64,000 bases of DNA from Brachycybe producta. Lineage: Eukaryota > Arthropoda > Diplopoda > Playtdesmida > Andrognathidae. This document shows, one piece after another, positions 12,001-24,886 of this stretch. Under the pieces are notes generated by a model that saw nothing but the letters and a program-made list of their open reading frames with translations, did not search any database and was not told the origin of the DNA. The stretch's first letter is position 1; each line of letters opens with the position of its first letter. The DNA is taken from contig JAUPFP010000041.1 in NCBI GenBank assembly GCA_036925085.1, positions 442,001-506,000 on the forward strand, given 5' to 3'. Both the position numbers and the translations under genes were made by a program.

Positions 12001-12713
12001 TTTGGAGATCATCGCTGCGTGATGTCATAAACACCATGTTAAGTGACATACAATAGTTTCCAATAACATGGTCTCTCCACATTCTCACCTTCTAAATTTA
12101 GCAACCAAAAGACCGTCTTTACCTGGCCACAATAGCAACTTCAATAACTATTTGATAACAACACTCCATCAGACCCAAGACAATTGTATAGGTAGAATCG
12201 AGACCATGTTGTGGAATTGTCAAATTTTATTAACATTGTATCTGTGATATTATAATATTATGTGCATTCTGTATGCCCTAGGCACTTCAGAGTTGCAAAT
12301 GTCACGAGAAATGGTAAATTTGAAAGTTCCAAATGTTGCTCAATTGATCTAGCAATAAAAAGGTTATTTGTAATGTCATGCTGCAATTACCTCATTAATC
12401 TTCAAAGATGTTCCAGAAGAACTGTTTATTCTTAATTAAAATTTATCTTCAACAAGGGTCGAGCAAATAACAATAGGCCTACTCTCCTAACATTGCACAA
12501 CTCACTTAACATTGCGTTTATGACGTCACACAGCACGTGCACACTAGTTGTTCCAACTATTTTGTACACCAGTCAATTGGAATCATACAGAATGTCAATA
12601 TTTTTCCTGATTTTTCTTGCAATTTGTTTTTGCAACTGTTACAAGAATTTATAATCTCTCAAGCGAACATTTTTAAGTTTGTATCAGTCTGAATAAAACA
12701 AGCTGTATATATA
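12001..12713. other. No gene recognised
   Basis: AT-rich intergenic sequence upstream of TPS1. Nothing coding or repetitive could be supported. Confidence 0.4.
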
Positions 12714-12948
12714 CAGTGAAACCTTGGATTGCAAGTAACGTTATTTGCGAGCGTTTTGCAAGACAAGCAAATCCTTTTAATAAATTTTAATTTGATAAAC
12801 GAGCGTGGTCTTGCAATATGAGTAGTATGTATACGCTTTGTCTGCCGAGCATAACGTGATCACAACTGAACCTTTGCTTCGCTTTGATATACGAGTGATT
12901 TGTATTACAAACACGTTCCCAGAACGAATTATGTTCGCAATCCAAGGT
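12714..12948. mobile_element. Mariner-type MITE
   Basis: Begins CAGTGAAACCTTGGATTGC and ends GCAATCCAAGGT, giving inverted termini built on CCTTGGATTGC. Internal TTTGCGAGCGTTTTGCAAG and the right-end CCAGAACGAATTATGTTCGC resemble the sub-terminal parts of widespread mariner-derived MITEs. No transposase. Confidence 0.65.
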
Positions 12949-13442
12949 AAAAAGAAGGCATATTGTGAATGCTGGCTGTTGAGCACTGTGCCTACAGTTT
13001 GTTGACTATGGAAATGTCATTCTGTAATACTTTGATTGCATGTAACTTCTAAGCTCAAATTCAAAATTTGGTCTCTTAAGAGACTAGACATTCCAGCATG
13101 CACGTGCTGCATAATTACATAGACGCAACGTTAAGTGAAGTTTGTTGAGTCTAAAAACATGGTCTCAGTTCTTAATTGCTACCTTTAGTATTTTTAAGTT
13201 GAATTTTTAGCAGTACTTGAAATTGCAATCTCTTATTGAATGTTGTGGCCAGGTATTAACATTCTTTTTTTTTTGTTGCAATATTTAAAGGGGTTTTTAA
13301 TTTGTACACTTTTTAGTTATGCTAATTTGCCTGACCCATGTTAAAGACCATTCACCTTAAAAAAGGTTCATTTTGCCAGCCACCTTTCGGTTCTTTAATA
13401 TCATATGTCAGCTTTAAGAAAAATTGGGAGTATTAAGGTAAC

Positions 13443-14050
13443 ACTTTAGGTAACACTTTAGTCAAAAATTTAGTCTTGACAGCATGGCACCCCTTGGTGC
13501 ACAGATATTCGGACTTGGGTGGCCCAAATTCTAGAAAATTCGTGGAACCAAGTCCGACCGTGAGAAAATTAGAAATGTCCCAAGAATATTTCTGATTATG
13601 ATTAGTATCCCCGGCCCAGGGCAATGATTGGCCCAGTTGGTCAATCATTTGTAAGTGTTGTGTCTTTGAACTATATTGGGTTTCTGTACTCCTAAAATAG
13701 AGGAGTATCCAGCAGAAGGCACTCAGACACAGCCTGAGTCCCTCTGCCTGGAGCCTCCAGCAATCCAACGAAAAGGACTATAGTTACTTCGGCATCGTCA
13801 CGCCCTATATCCAAAGATCCCTATAAAAGATGGTCTTTTTGTGGGCCGTACCAGGCAAGGCAAGTAAATGTCGCGCCCGGTGAACCCAACCCCCAGAGGT
13901 TCAACAACAGTAGAGGCTGGCCCGCAGCAGTCGACAACAGAGTCGACCCCGGAACCACTGATTCATCAGAGGGAACAACGTCGTCAACAACGAAGTTCCT
14001 CACGAGTCGTCGGTAAAGGAGCCAAAGGAGGAGGGCCAGTCACGTCACAA
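13443..14050 (+). mobile_element. LTR-retroelement remnant with gag-like N-terminus
   Basis: This block is missing from the otherwise matching sequence near TPS4 (45430-45450), so it is an insertion. It contains CCCTATAAAAGATGG (13819-) and then an ORF from 13868 whose start (MSRPVNPTPRGSTTVEAG) is Pro/Ser/Thr/Gln-rich, like the N-terminus of many Gypsy Gag proteins. It is cut off after about 60 codons. Family unknown. Confidence 0.45.
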
Positions 14051-14334
14051 TTTACAAGTATTAAGGTAAATTCACGATGTTTCGAATTGCTATTCGGTTG
14101 CTCGAGTCATTTGAGCAACTTTAGAACCGCAAACTTAACTGTCTCATGACACGTACATAGGCTCTTAAAAGCCTAGACAACTGAAATTTTTTCTGTTCTT
14201 TTAAAGTTTGCACGTGCACAACTTTTAAACAACGAGCATGGGAAAAATATTTTGTTTGGGATCTCAATTTTTGCCAATTACAACACGTGTATAAAATTTC
14301 ATAAAAATCTCCCAGTTTCAAAGATGTCACCCCA

Positions 14335-14790
14335 GTATAACACCCTGCATTTCACCGTTTTGGTCTTCCCATAGCCTGGGGGTCCCTGGAGATCTAAGGA
14401 ACGTAATTCCGCCCCTTCCCTCTTCCCTTGGAGACCCCAAAGCTGCCAAACACATCCTGGTTCCGGTATCGGCGGATGGATACCCGTCGAAGCATGGTCC
14501 CTAGGGCATGGGTACACCTGCAAGGGTGTACACAGGCCCTAGGTATAAAAGGCCATGTTTCGGTATATTCTGGGTCCATTCTCTGATATCGAAAACATGA
14601 AAGAACTCATTCAATGGTCCAGTAGCGAAAGCACGCCACACTAGTAACTCTTCTCTGTTTTATTGCAATTCCATGATTGTGTGTAATAAAATAAGTAATC
14701 GTCAATCTACATTCGTCTCGCCTGTTATATGATTCTTTTCCGCAACAGTTTCGATAATACAGAGAATCCTGGAGAACGACCCCAGCACCG
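14335..14790 (+). mobile_element. Solo LTR-like unit (family P), copy b
   Basis: Palindrome at 14504-14539 (GGGCATGGGTACACC ... GGTGTACACAGGCCC) is followed by AGGTATAAAAGG, then an AATAAAATAAG polyadenylation-like signal near 14686. The corresponding TPS4-side sequence (45530-45540) lacks the block, so it is an insertion. Confidence 0.6.
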
Positions 14791-14904
14791 ATTGGAATCA
14801 GGTTGTATTACACTAAAGTCTCTTAGCGAAAAGCGGTATCCACTCGAACTAAGAGATTCTACACCTGAGCCCCATAACATGAGCTCTACATTGTTACACC
14901 AGTT

Positions 14905-17900
14905 TTGTAAATGTTCCACGGGGGGTGGGGAGGTCTCAACAGTTAAAAAAGACCCCGGGTAGGGGGTTTGAGAAGCCACCGGTGGCTTCTTAGTTTTGAA
15001 AGGTTCTCAGGTCTCTGCCAGCTTCGAAAGGCCACCTGGGCCATCTCCGTTTCATAATACAATTTTTTTGTTATTACTTATCAAGCTAGGCATATTTAGA
15101 AAATATTCCGCCGCAAATTTAATTCCCAGGCTCCTTTCCGTAAGAGTAAATAAGATGATTTTCGTGTTGTTATTGTTAATAATAAACTTTTTATGAACCA
15201 AACATCGAAAGAAGAAAAAAACATCTTTTGTCTGAAAACTTAAAATTTAATTATTTTCAAACTGACATGGCAATTTTAAAATATTTCAACATAAAAATCT
15301 CCCTCTCCCTTTTAGCTAGCTTTTTAGCTAGGTAAACCCATAGTATTTACGAGCTGCTTCACACGAAACACTGAACGCGACGAAGTGGTCGATGCTCTTC
15401 TCTTTGGTGCAACAAAATAAACCGTGGTCGGTGTTTCACGTGAACACACCCTATGTAATCAATAGCCTGTTAAAAGTGAACACTTTTTTGTGGCAACACA
15501 AAGTGTTCCGTGTGAAGCGGTCCTAATAATTCTACAAATATCAAGAGTCTCACAATGAATTCAGTTCCTTTTCTACAAAGAAATCCAAGCAGTAAGTAAA
15601 GATATTAGGTGGCAACTTGAACGTCGGTGCCGTGATTATGTTCATGATTTCATCGTTTAAACGCTTAGCATGTTTTCTGAAATCATCCTCAAGCTGCAGC
15701 TCAGAAAACAAGTTCCTCACTCTCTGGACACATTCCTTGTCCAATTTGCCATAATTGTCCTAAATATATTTGCACAACAGTTTTATTTTATCATCTTTTT
15801 GGAAGAACCAGACTTACGTTTAAAACTTGTCTTTGTTCACTGTTGCATTTTTCTAGTGCAACGAGCAATGGCCAAGTACATTTGCCGTGACTGGTATCCA
15901 TTGAAGATTTTCCCAGTACAGATATATCACCGAAAACATCAAGATAGTCGTCCTAACAAAAAATACAGAAATGAAAATTTAAAATTTATATTTAAATAAA
16001 GACTGAATAAAGAAATTCATGTAAACGATCGGTTCCATGAACCCTATAAACTGTGATGATATATATACCCTAGCAGAGCGTATACCTTTACCCTTGTATG
16101 CCCCTTCTTGTTCGATCTCGCTTAGTCGTGATCCATTAAAGCCACCACATACGTTCCAGTAAACGTGTGCAGGTCTACCAGAGCTTGTAGATGATAAAAC
16201 TGCATAGTTATTTAAGCCTGCTTTGTCGTCTGATCGACTTGTACAGGCATACTTGACAGGTTTACCAGAACATGTGTGGTGGCCGTAAGTACCATTACAT
16301 ACAGTATGTCATTAAATATAATATATTATATATAATTATTTATATAATTTCTAAAAAAAGCACAACTTGAGAAGAAAGAACTTTGCATAAAAATCATTTA
16401 GAGCTTCACTGCAAGCTTTGTGACTAAAACGTAAAAAGGAAGTAAAGATTATAATCTTACTTTATAATATTGAAACGATAAGTCCAGGAGCGATCCTGGC
16501 TCGCTTGATTTTATCTGGATCGTTTGTTTTTATTTTGGATTGGCATGGAACTTTGTCAACCCTCTGTACAGAGGATTGACCTAGTTCTATCAGCTGACGA
16601 TACCAATATCCTGCCTTGGGTCACCTTTTGGGTCTTGTGTCCTTTTTCCTCCCAGTCCCACCCCTTAATACAAAAAGATCGTCCTGATAAGCAGTAGCAT
16701 TAAGTCAATGGCGTTGCGTTTTTCTTGGAATATAAGTCTTAATTGACGATGAGTCATTTTTCTATATTTTGGTGACCACTGGTCAATCATGTTGTTTGGC
16801 CAGTTTGGTTTTGTCTTTCGTTATTGCCCAATCAGAGAATACTGAGAAAACATTCTCAGTATCCTCTTTTTGGGTATAAAAGGCCATGTATTTTCATGTT
16901 TAGCAAGCACTTTTTGAATTGTTACTCTGACACTGAAATTATGCCCAATTGTGGCCAAATTCTGTATACTGTGGGAATAAATTGTTATGAAGAGTAAAAA
17001 GTTTCTTTATATTTATTGGAAAGAATGAAAGCTCTAACAACGTCATCATCTCAAATTGCCAACCCAGGTGGATCATCACTTCCTGATGAAACTTCAAGGG
17101 AAAACACGATCAACTAGCTTTTAAAGGGCGAAAGCCCGAGGGGTAGCAGACAGCTAAAAGATCCATTTTAACTGTAAAAGTTCAATAAGGAAGAACTTGT
17201 GATTAATCAGAAAGGGATTAATTTGTTCCCTTCCTCCCGAACCAGAATAGAATAAGTGGGTTAGCCAACCGCTTTTTGGTATATTTTATCCCCCACAAAG
17301 GTGGTTCGTTACAATATATTACGAAAGTAATTAATCAAGTTCGTTGAGTAAAGTTCATTGGGTGATATAAATAAAACAGAGCATGTCACTGAACAGCCCC
17401 TGAGCATGAAAAAAAAGAAAATACTATTGCCCCTATAAAGTATTTGGAGCATGTGCATTTGGTTATTTTTATATAATTAATAAATTTTAATTTTTGCTCA
17501 TAATGAAAGATCAAATGCACCGACCATTCTTCATCAGAGCCAGATACAGGCTATTCATACTCTGTGAACTTTGTACTTTCCTATTGAACATTCTTCAAAG
17601 TATGTTAGATTTTGTTCAGTGCTGTAAACAAAACACAAAAAAAGATTATTACTCCAATTCTTATTTATCAGAAAAACGTTTTTATGACAACTGTTGTCAA
17701 TTTGCCCCTTTGTATTGGCATTTGTCAAACTATATGAACCTTGATGCATATTACTCTATAAATTAAATTAAAAAATCAGTCATTTTCTGTGTGTAAAACA
17801 GGTGTCTATAACAAATGATTCTACTCGTAACTCCATTTTATTTGAGTAAGTGCTAACTATTTGGAGAATTTGCTCCATGAGAATTCATGCGGTGATCATT

Positions 17901-19275
17901 GGGCTCAACAGAATTATTTTGTGCTCTGTATTCACACTCAAAAGCAAATGCTCACATTTTATTCATATGACCCATTGAGTTTCAAGTATCAGGGCCTCCA
18001 TAGTTAGTCATTTCTTCAATAGTAACCACAACTTCTTTTAGTACAGACGACAAAGAGTTATACAAGTTAGTCGCGATGTTCCACGAGCTAATAAGACTAT
18101 CATAGACTCCTGAGGTGCTGTTTTAACTCATGAGCACGTTAAGTCGAGTTAAAGCCCCATGGCGTGCACGCCTAGTTTAAGATGCCGACCCCAGCACGCT
18201 TAATCACAAAGTTTCAATATAGAAAAACATTTTTGTGCTATGTTTTTTTTTCCCCATTTTCTCGTAGGACACTAAAATATTTACCCGATCGGTGTACAAC
18301 TGCGCTATAAGCGATGATACATGTTTCACTTGTGAATGTGTACCTGGGTCCATTATTCCATGCTAGAAAAATTGAAAAATACAATTAGCAATGAAGGTCA
18401 CATCATTCATTTAGCACTTTGCTCAAAAACAAATGGAAACCACAAAAGATAACATTCTAGACCTTTTCAGCTTCACCTGAGTTACTATTGTAGTCGCAAG
18501 TATGCCTCAGAAATGCACATAGAAAGTGCTACGAAATTGCAATGAAATTTGCATGAGAAAAAGTTTATGATATTATGTACTTGCTCATTAACCTAAGGCA
18601 GTGCATGGTTTCCAAAGGGTGTGCCGTGAGTTTTACTCAGTGTCCCAGAAATTGTATGTGTTATTGTGGTGAAACTACTTTCTAAATCTCAGTAGGCCTA
18701 TGTAAGGAGTGCAGATTAACCTATCAAATCAGACAGAACGATGATGGCAAGGCGGTGGCACTCAGTTCGAATTTGATTTAATATTTTTGGACTTTGCAGA
18801 GATTTTTTGATATGGTAATGTGACCGCGTCGGTAACTAAAAATATTATTTTGAAATAACGTTTAAATTAATTTTCTGGTTTGAAGTGTGATACAATACCC
18901 GTAACCTGTTTTCTTAGAAATTCATTAAGGTGAGGATAGCTTTATGAACAACAGTCTAATTTATTTTTGGTATTTGGTGACCTGAGGTCACATTACTCAC
19001 TCCCTACTCTCTTTGTTTTCTTTGGTTGTTTATCAATGTGAGCTATTATAGATGGTTACTCAAAGATTATTTGAATTCAAATATTCCTATGACTTATTTA
19101 AACTTAGCAAGCTGATTGGTTTCACAGAATGTCAGTTAGTTTTCAGTTATCATATAGGGCCTCTTTAAAAGAATGAATATTGAACATTTTTAAGAGTTGA
19201 ATCACAAAAATGTAACGATCAGGGCAGTTCCCCTCATAATTGATATCAGGATGGGAAAGAGTACCCAGGAACATA
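14905..19275. repeat. Segmental duplication, TPS2 copy
   Basis: Colinear and highly similar to 45540-54106, including TPS exons 7-9 and introns. Differences are discrete insertions: in TPS4 the Helitron (47736-49684), the 50.0-51.4 kb block, MITEs and a 205-bp hairpin-bearing piece; in TPS2 the block at 16465-17325. A shorter match continues left at 13313-13432 versus 45316-45433. Confidence 0.85.
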
Positions 19276-22200
19276 GCACTCAAAGCATAGGCCTACTTTA
19301 GAATAATTATATCAAAATGTACTTATTATCATGGGCAACCTGCACATTTTGAGTAACAAAGAACTATTAGGTTATTGTCCAAAAATGGTGACAGGCTGTG
19401 TGTAATCTCAGTCGATAAAGATAAAATAAAAATTAATGAAAGTTTTGTTTCTGAAGTAGTTGATAAATTTTCGAGAGAACCACATCGACTAAGACTACTT
19501 TTTAAGGATAAATATACTGGAAATTAATTTTAAAAAAACTTGAACTTCTGCTGTTTTATTTTGCTTTTATGTCTATCTTTTTTTGCTAATTAATTAATAA
19601 AAAAAATATGAATACTTTAAATCAGTTAATTCTGTGAGAGACGCACGTTAGGGACATAATGCTATGGGCCAATAATTTTTTAGTTCATAATAGTAGCTTG
19701 GAAATCGCCCCACCTATGAAATTATCTTGCGGGCGACACTGGTATTTGAAAGGCAAAGACCTATAACTAACTGTGATGAATCTGATGATAATGTTTTTGA
19801 CTGAATGTGACTGTACTTACGTTTTTATTTTATGGTACCTGTGTGTACGACTGAAGACAAGGCTCTAATAAAGAGAAGTGATGCAACTACAATGTTTTGT
19901 GATTCTATTACAACTAAGTTTTTATCAATTAGTGACTCAGGTCACAGTAATGCACTTGCTGCTGATTAGCAAGTTAACACCTTTCAATATGAAGTAATAG
20001 CATGGGTATCATCTTTGTTAACCAGTAGACAGCAGCATGTTCAATTTGATTGTGTTGCCTCAGACTGGGTTAATGTAGCATCTGGTGTTCTATTGTTCAT
20101 AAATGACCCACCCAATGATATTAACAGCTCAATCTGATTGATGATGATGCTGTAATTTATAGAGAAATTAAAAGTTATAGTGATTTTCAAATTCTTCAAT
20201 AAGATCTTAATCTAGTTACAGTTTGAACAACGGTCTAACGAGAATGGTTGATTGCCTTGGAGCCTGCACACCGCAGCTAGCATGACATAAATAGCACCTG
20301 TCTGTGCAAACTCAATTTTCTTTTCATAAATATCTTCATGCCGATTAGTCAAGCATTGGTGGGTTTTTCGATTAGGAGCCACCGTAACCTGTAATCTAAG
20401 GTTTCGGAAGTGTTATTAATTTGTGCCAAAAGCACGAAGAAAAAAAAACTACAAAATCTCCTGCATAGAGGCTAAGCCTCTGCTAATCGAAAGAATAATC
20501 TTCGATGGTAATCAGGTTAAAATATAGTTATATACAGTTACCCATAAATAATTAATAAAAGTATAGTATTGATGTGTGAGACGTACCATTAGCATAGGAA
20601 CGGCTATGGGAGCATACATTGATCCCGAAGTCTTCATCTGAGTCATTCTTGCTTGATTAGCCCAAGTGAAATCCTTCATAGATCTTGTTCTACAAAATTC
20701 TGATCCAATCCGTGTATCCAAAGATTGGCCCACGTGCACATCTCTGCATACCTACAAAAAAAGAATAAATGTCTTAAAAGAACAAGATAAGAATCACAGG
20801 TGTAACTGGAGAAATAATGCAAGTACACATGCAGTTATTATAATCACTCATACCTCATTTAATAATTGAATAAAGGAAAGATAATAAGGCTTATCATGGA
20901 AATGCTTCTTCAGTAGATCAAATATTTTGGTGTACATCCAAACGCCATCTTCAATCGCATGTATTCCTATGTCACTCTGTCAGAAATTGCATAGAAATAT
21001 CATTAGAATGGACTGAGGGCTTACAAAGTGTTTCATATAAACTGAAATCATGAAATAATATGGAACACTTAATAAATGATACAACTTAAAAAAAGGCAAA
21101 AATTAACAACGTCAATTATGGCAATATTAACAAAATGTTAGTTTTAACAATTAAACTTTCAAAATTTGTTCGAAATTAGAAGTCTGTATAGCAGTGTGTG
21201 TGTGTGTATGTTTTTTGATTGCAGTATTCAAACGAGGTTTTGTGAGATATGACCCAACATTTGAATTTGAATAATAACTCTGGCCGGTGGCAGATTACTA
21301 TTTAGTCCAAAAGCAGCATAAAAAAGCATTGTCAAAATAAACAGTTATTCCTTGTGATACCGATCCCCCAATTTAACATAATAAGTTCAATTGCAGCATC
21401 ATTATACTGTATATGCCTTGTTAAATCGCACCAAAAATATTGAATACGACTCATTTCTAATAAAAAACAAAATACAAAAGTTAAATGCAACCACATTGAC
21501 TTAGTGTTACTGCTTATCAGAAAGCTCTCTTTATTTTAAGGGGTGGGACTTGGTAGAAAGGGCCCAGGCCCCAGCGAGGTGTGAACCAAACAAGGATATT
21601 CATACTTTTATAACTTTAAAGGGTTGGGGGTCACTACAGCTACAAAGGCTCACAAGCGCTACTAAGGGGAGAACAGCTACTTGGGTCACTACAGCTACCA
21701 AAAAAATTAATAGACCTTTTGTTCATCAAAAGGGTCACTACAGCTACCAAAAAATAGGGGACAAAATATAGACCTTTTTATCACTTTTTCGTCACTACAG
21801 CTAAAAAAATAACCCTTTCTCCCTAAAATAACCGAACCTTACCTAATAAAACCTTACCAAACCTTACCAAACAGAACCTTTACGATCCTAACCTAAAAAG
21901 TACCGATACTAACCGAACCTAACCAAACCTAACCGATCTTAACCGATCCTAACCAAACCTAACCGATCCTAACCAAACCTAACTGAACCTAACCGATCCT
22001 AACCAAACCTAACCGATCCTAACCGAACCTTACCGAACATAATGAAACCTAACTGAACCGAATGTAATCTAAACTAAACATATTGCTAAATAAAAAGGCC
22101 TATATTTTTTGGTAGCTGTAGTGACCCTCGGTAGCTGTAGTGACCCTTTTGATGAAATAAAGGTCTATATTTTCTTTTTGGTAGCTGTAGTGACCCTGGT

Positions 22201-24886
22201 AGCTGTAGTGAGCCTAGTAGCTGTAGTGACCCAGTTAGCTGTAGTGAGCCAGTCCCCTTTAAAGGGCGAAATCAGTTGTGTGAAACTAGACAGATGACAA
22301 AGTTCCACACAACTCCACAAAAAAAACGAGCCAGGATCACTCTTGGACTGATCGTTTCAATATGACCACGGCGTTCTATAGTAACGAGGCTTACGGGCAG
22401 CCTTCGTATTCTATCAAACATGGAGATAAAATTGTGTTTTTCGAAATTTACAATGTTGTTGTTTGTGTGACTCGTGAAAAGCCACTTCATTTTTTTTTAA
22501 CTATTTTATGATTTTAAGCACTTAATTTTTATTTTAAAAATCGATGGGTAAGTCTTGACAATATTTTAAATAGAAACTTCTGCAAGGAATGGTCTCTTTT
22601 AGGTGGTATGCAGCCTGGTTCAAAACATTATTCCTTTAAGGCATCTCAAACAATAAAAAAAACTAGAATGAAAATTTAAAAGAATGATGTTATTGAATAA
22701 CAACACCAAAACTAAAAATTATTACTAAATTAGTAAGCTGCATTCAGTTTTTCTTACTCAATTTTTTCTCTTCAATTGTAGTCTACGTATTCTTTAAATT
22801 TTCTAATACAAGAATGAGAAATTTCGACATGCATGTTGCTACCAAAATATAATACACTTAAGAGTTGTTGAAACTTCCTATAGCTGCCTCTTGTAACTTA
22901 CATGTGCCCAAATATAGCAGATTCTACTGCCAATGTGTGTTAAGAGAGATCCATTTCCGAACACTTGTGTGGACTTCTGAATATGTTAATTAGGGCCTTG
23001 CAGGCCCGGACTGGGCCACAGGGAAATGGGGAATTTCCCGGTGCGCCCCCCCCCATCAAAATACATGTACAAGTGATTGAATTTTTTTAAATTTTGCAAC
23101 TCATGGCACGACAATTACTTGGAATAGGTAATAAATTATTTTGGCAGAACAAATGTTTACCAAATATTAAAATGAGCGCCCCTAATTGTAAATTTCAGGT
23201 AAAAACAACAAATTTGCAATTATTTTCAATGCACCATTGCACATTTCAAATTTGGATTTTAATATTCAAATCCTCAAATGCAGTGGGCAAATGATGAAAC
23301 TTTTAATGCAAGGAACCAAATGCATGCAAGGGGTCATGCAGAACATGTCTAACATGATGCTACAACATTTTATACAGGTTCTCATTGAATGCTGCTGGTT
23401 ATTCCAATCTTTTCCAGGCATATGAGTATTTGCTAACCTTATCTTTTTCACAAGTATCATGTGAAAGAGCTTTCAGCAAACTGAAATTAGTAAAAATACA
23501 ATTTAGATGTTTGATGACAAATGAAAAATTGGAAACTTTTATGCTTATGTGCAGTGAAAAAGATATTGTTGATTTAATTAGTATTGATGACATTGCCCAT
23601 ATTCTTGCTAAAGATTCCTCGGTGTATGCTAGAATGCTTTGTATGTAATTTTGTTTAATAAGTTATCAGTGCTGTAAAGTTTTTGTAAATATATTACTAT
23701 AAATGACTTAGTCATTTATATTGCCTTTAGTCATTATGACTAAAGGCAATTATTAGTTGTGGTATTTGTAATAATTTTTCTAATAAACATTCACGTTACA
23801 TGAGCACGATACAATACAAGTGGCATGATTTAAGATACGGTAGATACCCTATATCACCCTACACAGCAGTGACATGTATGTTTTACAAATGTTTATGCCG
23901 TTAGAAGCCCAGTCCGGGCCTGGGGCCTTGGCACACAGAACACTTTTGGTAGTCAATTTCGATTGCAAAATGTTATAACAGGTATCTGGGCTGTGGGTGC
24001 AGTGAATTACTATGAAAAGAATCTAGACCTTGGCACACAAGCAACAACTTGACTTTTTTTTGCAGTCAAAATCAACCACAAAATGTGGTCTGTATGCAAG
24101 GGTCTTAGATAACAAGACATTTTGATGACATTTTTAATGTCGTTTGTTTCCTAGAACCCCCTTTTGAGCTACTCCTGAATAGCCAAATAAAATCACGCCT
24201 CAAGCTATATGAAAAATTGATTCCTGTAGAACGAAACTAAAAAAAGCCAAAGAAATGCAATCTCAAGAGGGCACAATATAGAACTTAATCTTTTCACCAA
24301 ATTATAATGCAGCTTTTCTTCAACAGAAATAATTATCTGTTTTTGAATTTGCAAAACCAACCAGAATGAAAACCTACATTTTTGTGCCAGCATGGCTTCC
24401 CATATCTTTCTTCACTATCGTCAATGATATCATCCACGAGATTGAAAAATGCACGCAGCTAAAAAAAAAACATAGTATTCATTTTATTTAAATTCAAAAT
24501 TTTACTTTTTTTTTGTTACGCAGTTTTGTATTTACAATTTCAAAAGACCATCCAACCATATGCGCTGTAAACATTTCCTCCTCAGAAATTTGCTGTGGAT
24601 TTTGATGAAGTGCTTTATACGTATTTACGGCTATCAAACCATGAAGCAATATTCCACATGGAACATTGCTTTCGAGCACCTGAAAAGAAATGAATAAGAA
24701 CTTGTTAAAAAAAGGCAATAATAATAATTATTTGTTAAAGTTACATTTCGAAAATGCTGAAAATAAACTTTGAAACCATCGTCGTTGCTGTCAGTCAAAT
24801 CATGAACTACGCGTGGAAAGCTTTTTAGAAACTGTACATTGTCATACGTAGCATCAATGGTCAGCGGAAGCCCGGTGTTTCTTATA
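15550..24886 (-). CDS. FPPS-like (IDS-type) terpene synthase candidate TPS2, exons 2-9
   Basis: Exons (minus): 24886-24745, 24679-24536, 24458-24378, 20976-20854, 20751-20587, 18362-18285, 15952-15818, 15759-15550 (stop TGA). All have AG acceptors and GT donors and keep frame: 358 codons. Exon 2 starts in phase 2, so a first exon is required; none like those of TPS1/TPS3 was found upstream. Exon 4 has AFFNLVDDIIDD, the first Asp-rich motif after the chain-length Phe-Phe pair. Exon 6 has HVGQSLD and QMKTSG. Exon 8 starts with DDYLDVFGD, then VLGKSS and GKCTW, the second Asp motif and its following lysines. FPPS residues for isopentenyl diphosphate are changed: Lys to Ile and Arg to His in CGILLHG, Gln to Arg in LRAFF, second Arg to Tyr in ERYG. 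Expected to bind Mg and an allylic diphosphate. Introns hold LINE, hAT and MITE insertions. Confidence 0.85.
16465..17325 (+). mobile_element. Insertion with LTR-like promoter in TPS2 intron 8
   Basis: Missing from the paralogous TPS4 intron. It contains GGGTATAAAAGGCCATG (16874-) and GGGAATAAATTG downstream, the arrangement of an LTR promoter and polyadenylation signal, and ends with a hairpin-like AAGGGCGAAAGCCC. It lacks the long palindrome of family P. Ends are approximate. Confidence 0.4.
19955..20235 (+). mobile_element. LINE reverse transcriptase fragment in TPS2 intron 6
   Basis: Frame pieces read SSLLTSRQQHVQFD, ASDWVNVASGV, LLFINDPPNDINSS and DDDAVIYREIKSY, matching in order the RT palm region of CR1/Jockey-like LINEs (the PQGS block is lost; the FADD-like block survives as DDDAV). 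Frameshifts and stops show it is a fossil. Confidence 0.7.
21622..22256. mobile_element. MITE family Q, copy 1, with 8-bp target duplication
   Basis: Flanked by CTTTAAAG at 21614-21621 and 22257-22264. Ends are GGTTGGGGGTCACTACAG and, inverted, GGGACTGGCTCACTACAG. Inside, CACTACAGCTACC recurs on the left and its complement on the right, around a core of about 10-bp units such as CCTAACCGAA/CCTAACCGAT. The 8-bp duplication suggests a hAT-type transposase supplied in trans. No protein. Confidence 0.8.
23001..23922 (+). mobile_element. hAT element, internally deleted, with dimerisation-domain ORF
   Basis: Termini CAGGCCCGGACTGGGC and GCCCAGTCCGGGCCTG are perfect inverted repeats, with 8-bp target duplication GGGCCTTG on both sides (22993-23000, 23923-23930). 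TPS3 has a similar unoccupied site near 37788. The remnant ORF around 23385-23648 includes SQVSCERAFSKLKLVK and LMLCSEKDIV-like sequence, the C-terminal hAT dimerisation domain. Catalytic parts are deleted, so it is non-autonomous. Confidence 0.85.

Noticed and set aside
15670-15999. 109-codon plus-strand ORF, with similar ones at 34874 and 47040
   Set aside because: These are antisense shadows of TPS exons 8-9, which carry the recognisable FPPS motifs on the minus strand.
21550-22297. ORFs rich in TATWVTTATKK and VAVVTLVAVVS
   Set aside because: They read through the terminal repeats of the MITE family Q and recur identically in every copy and orientation.
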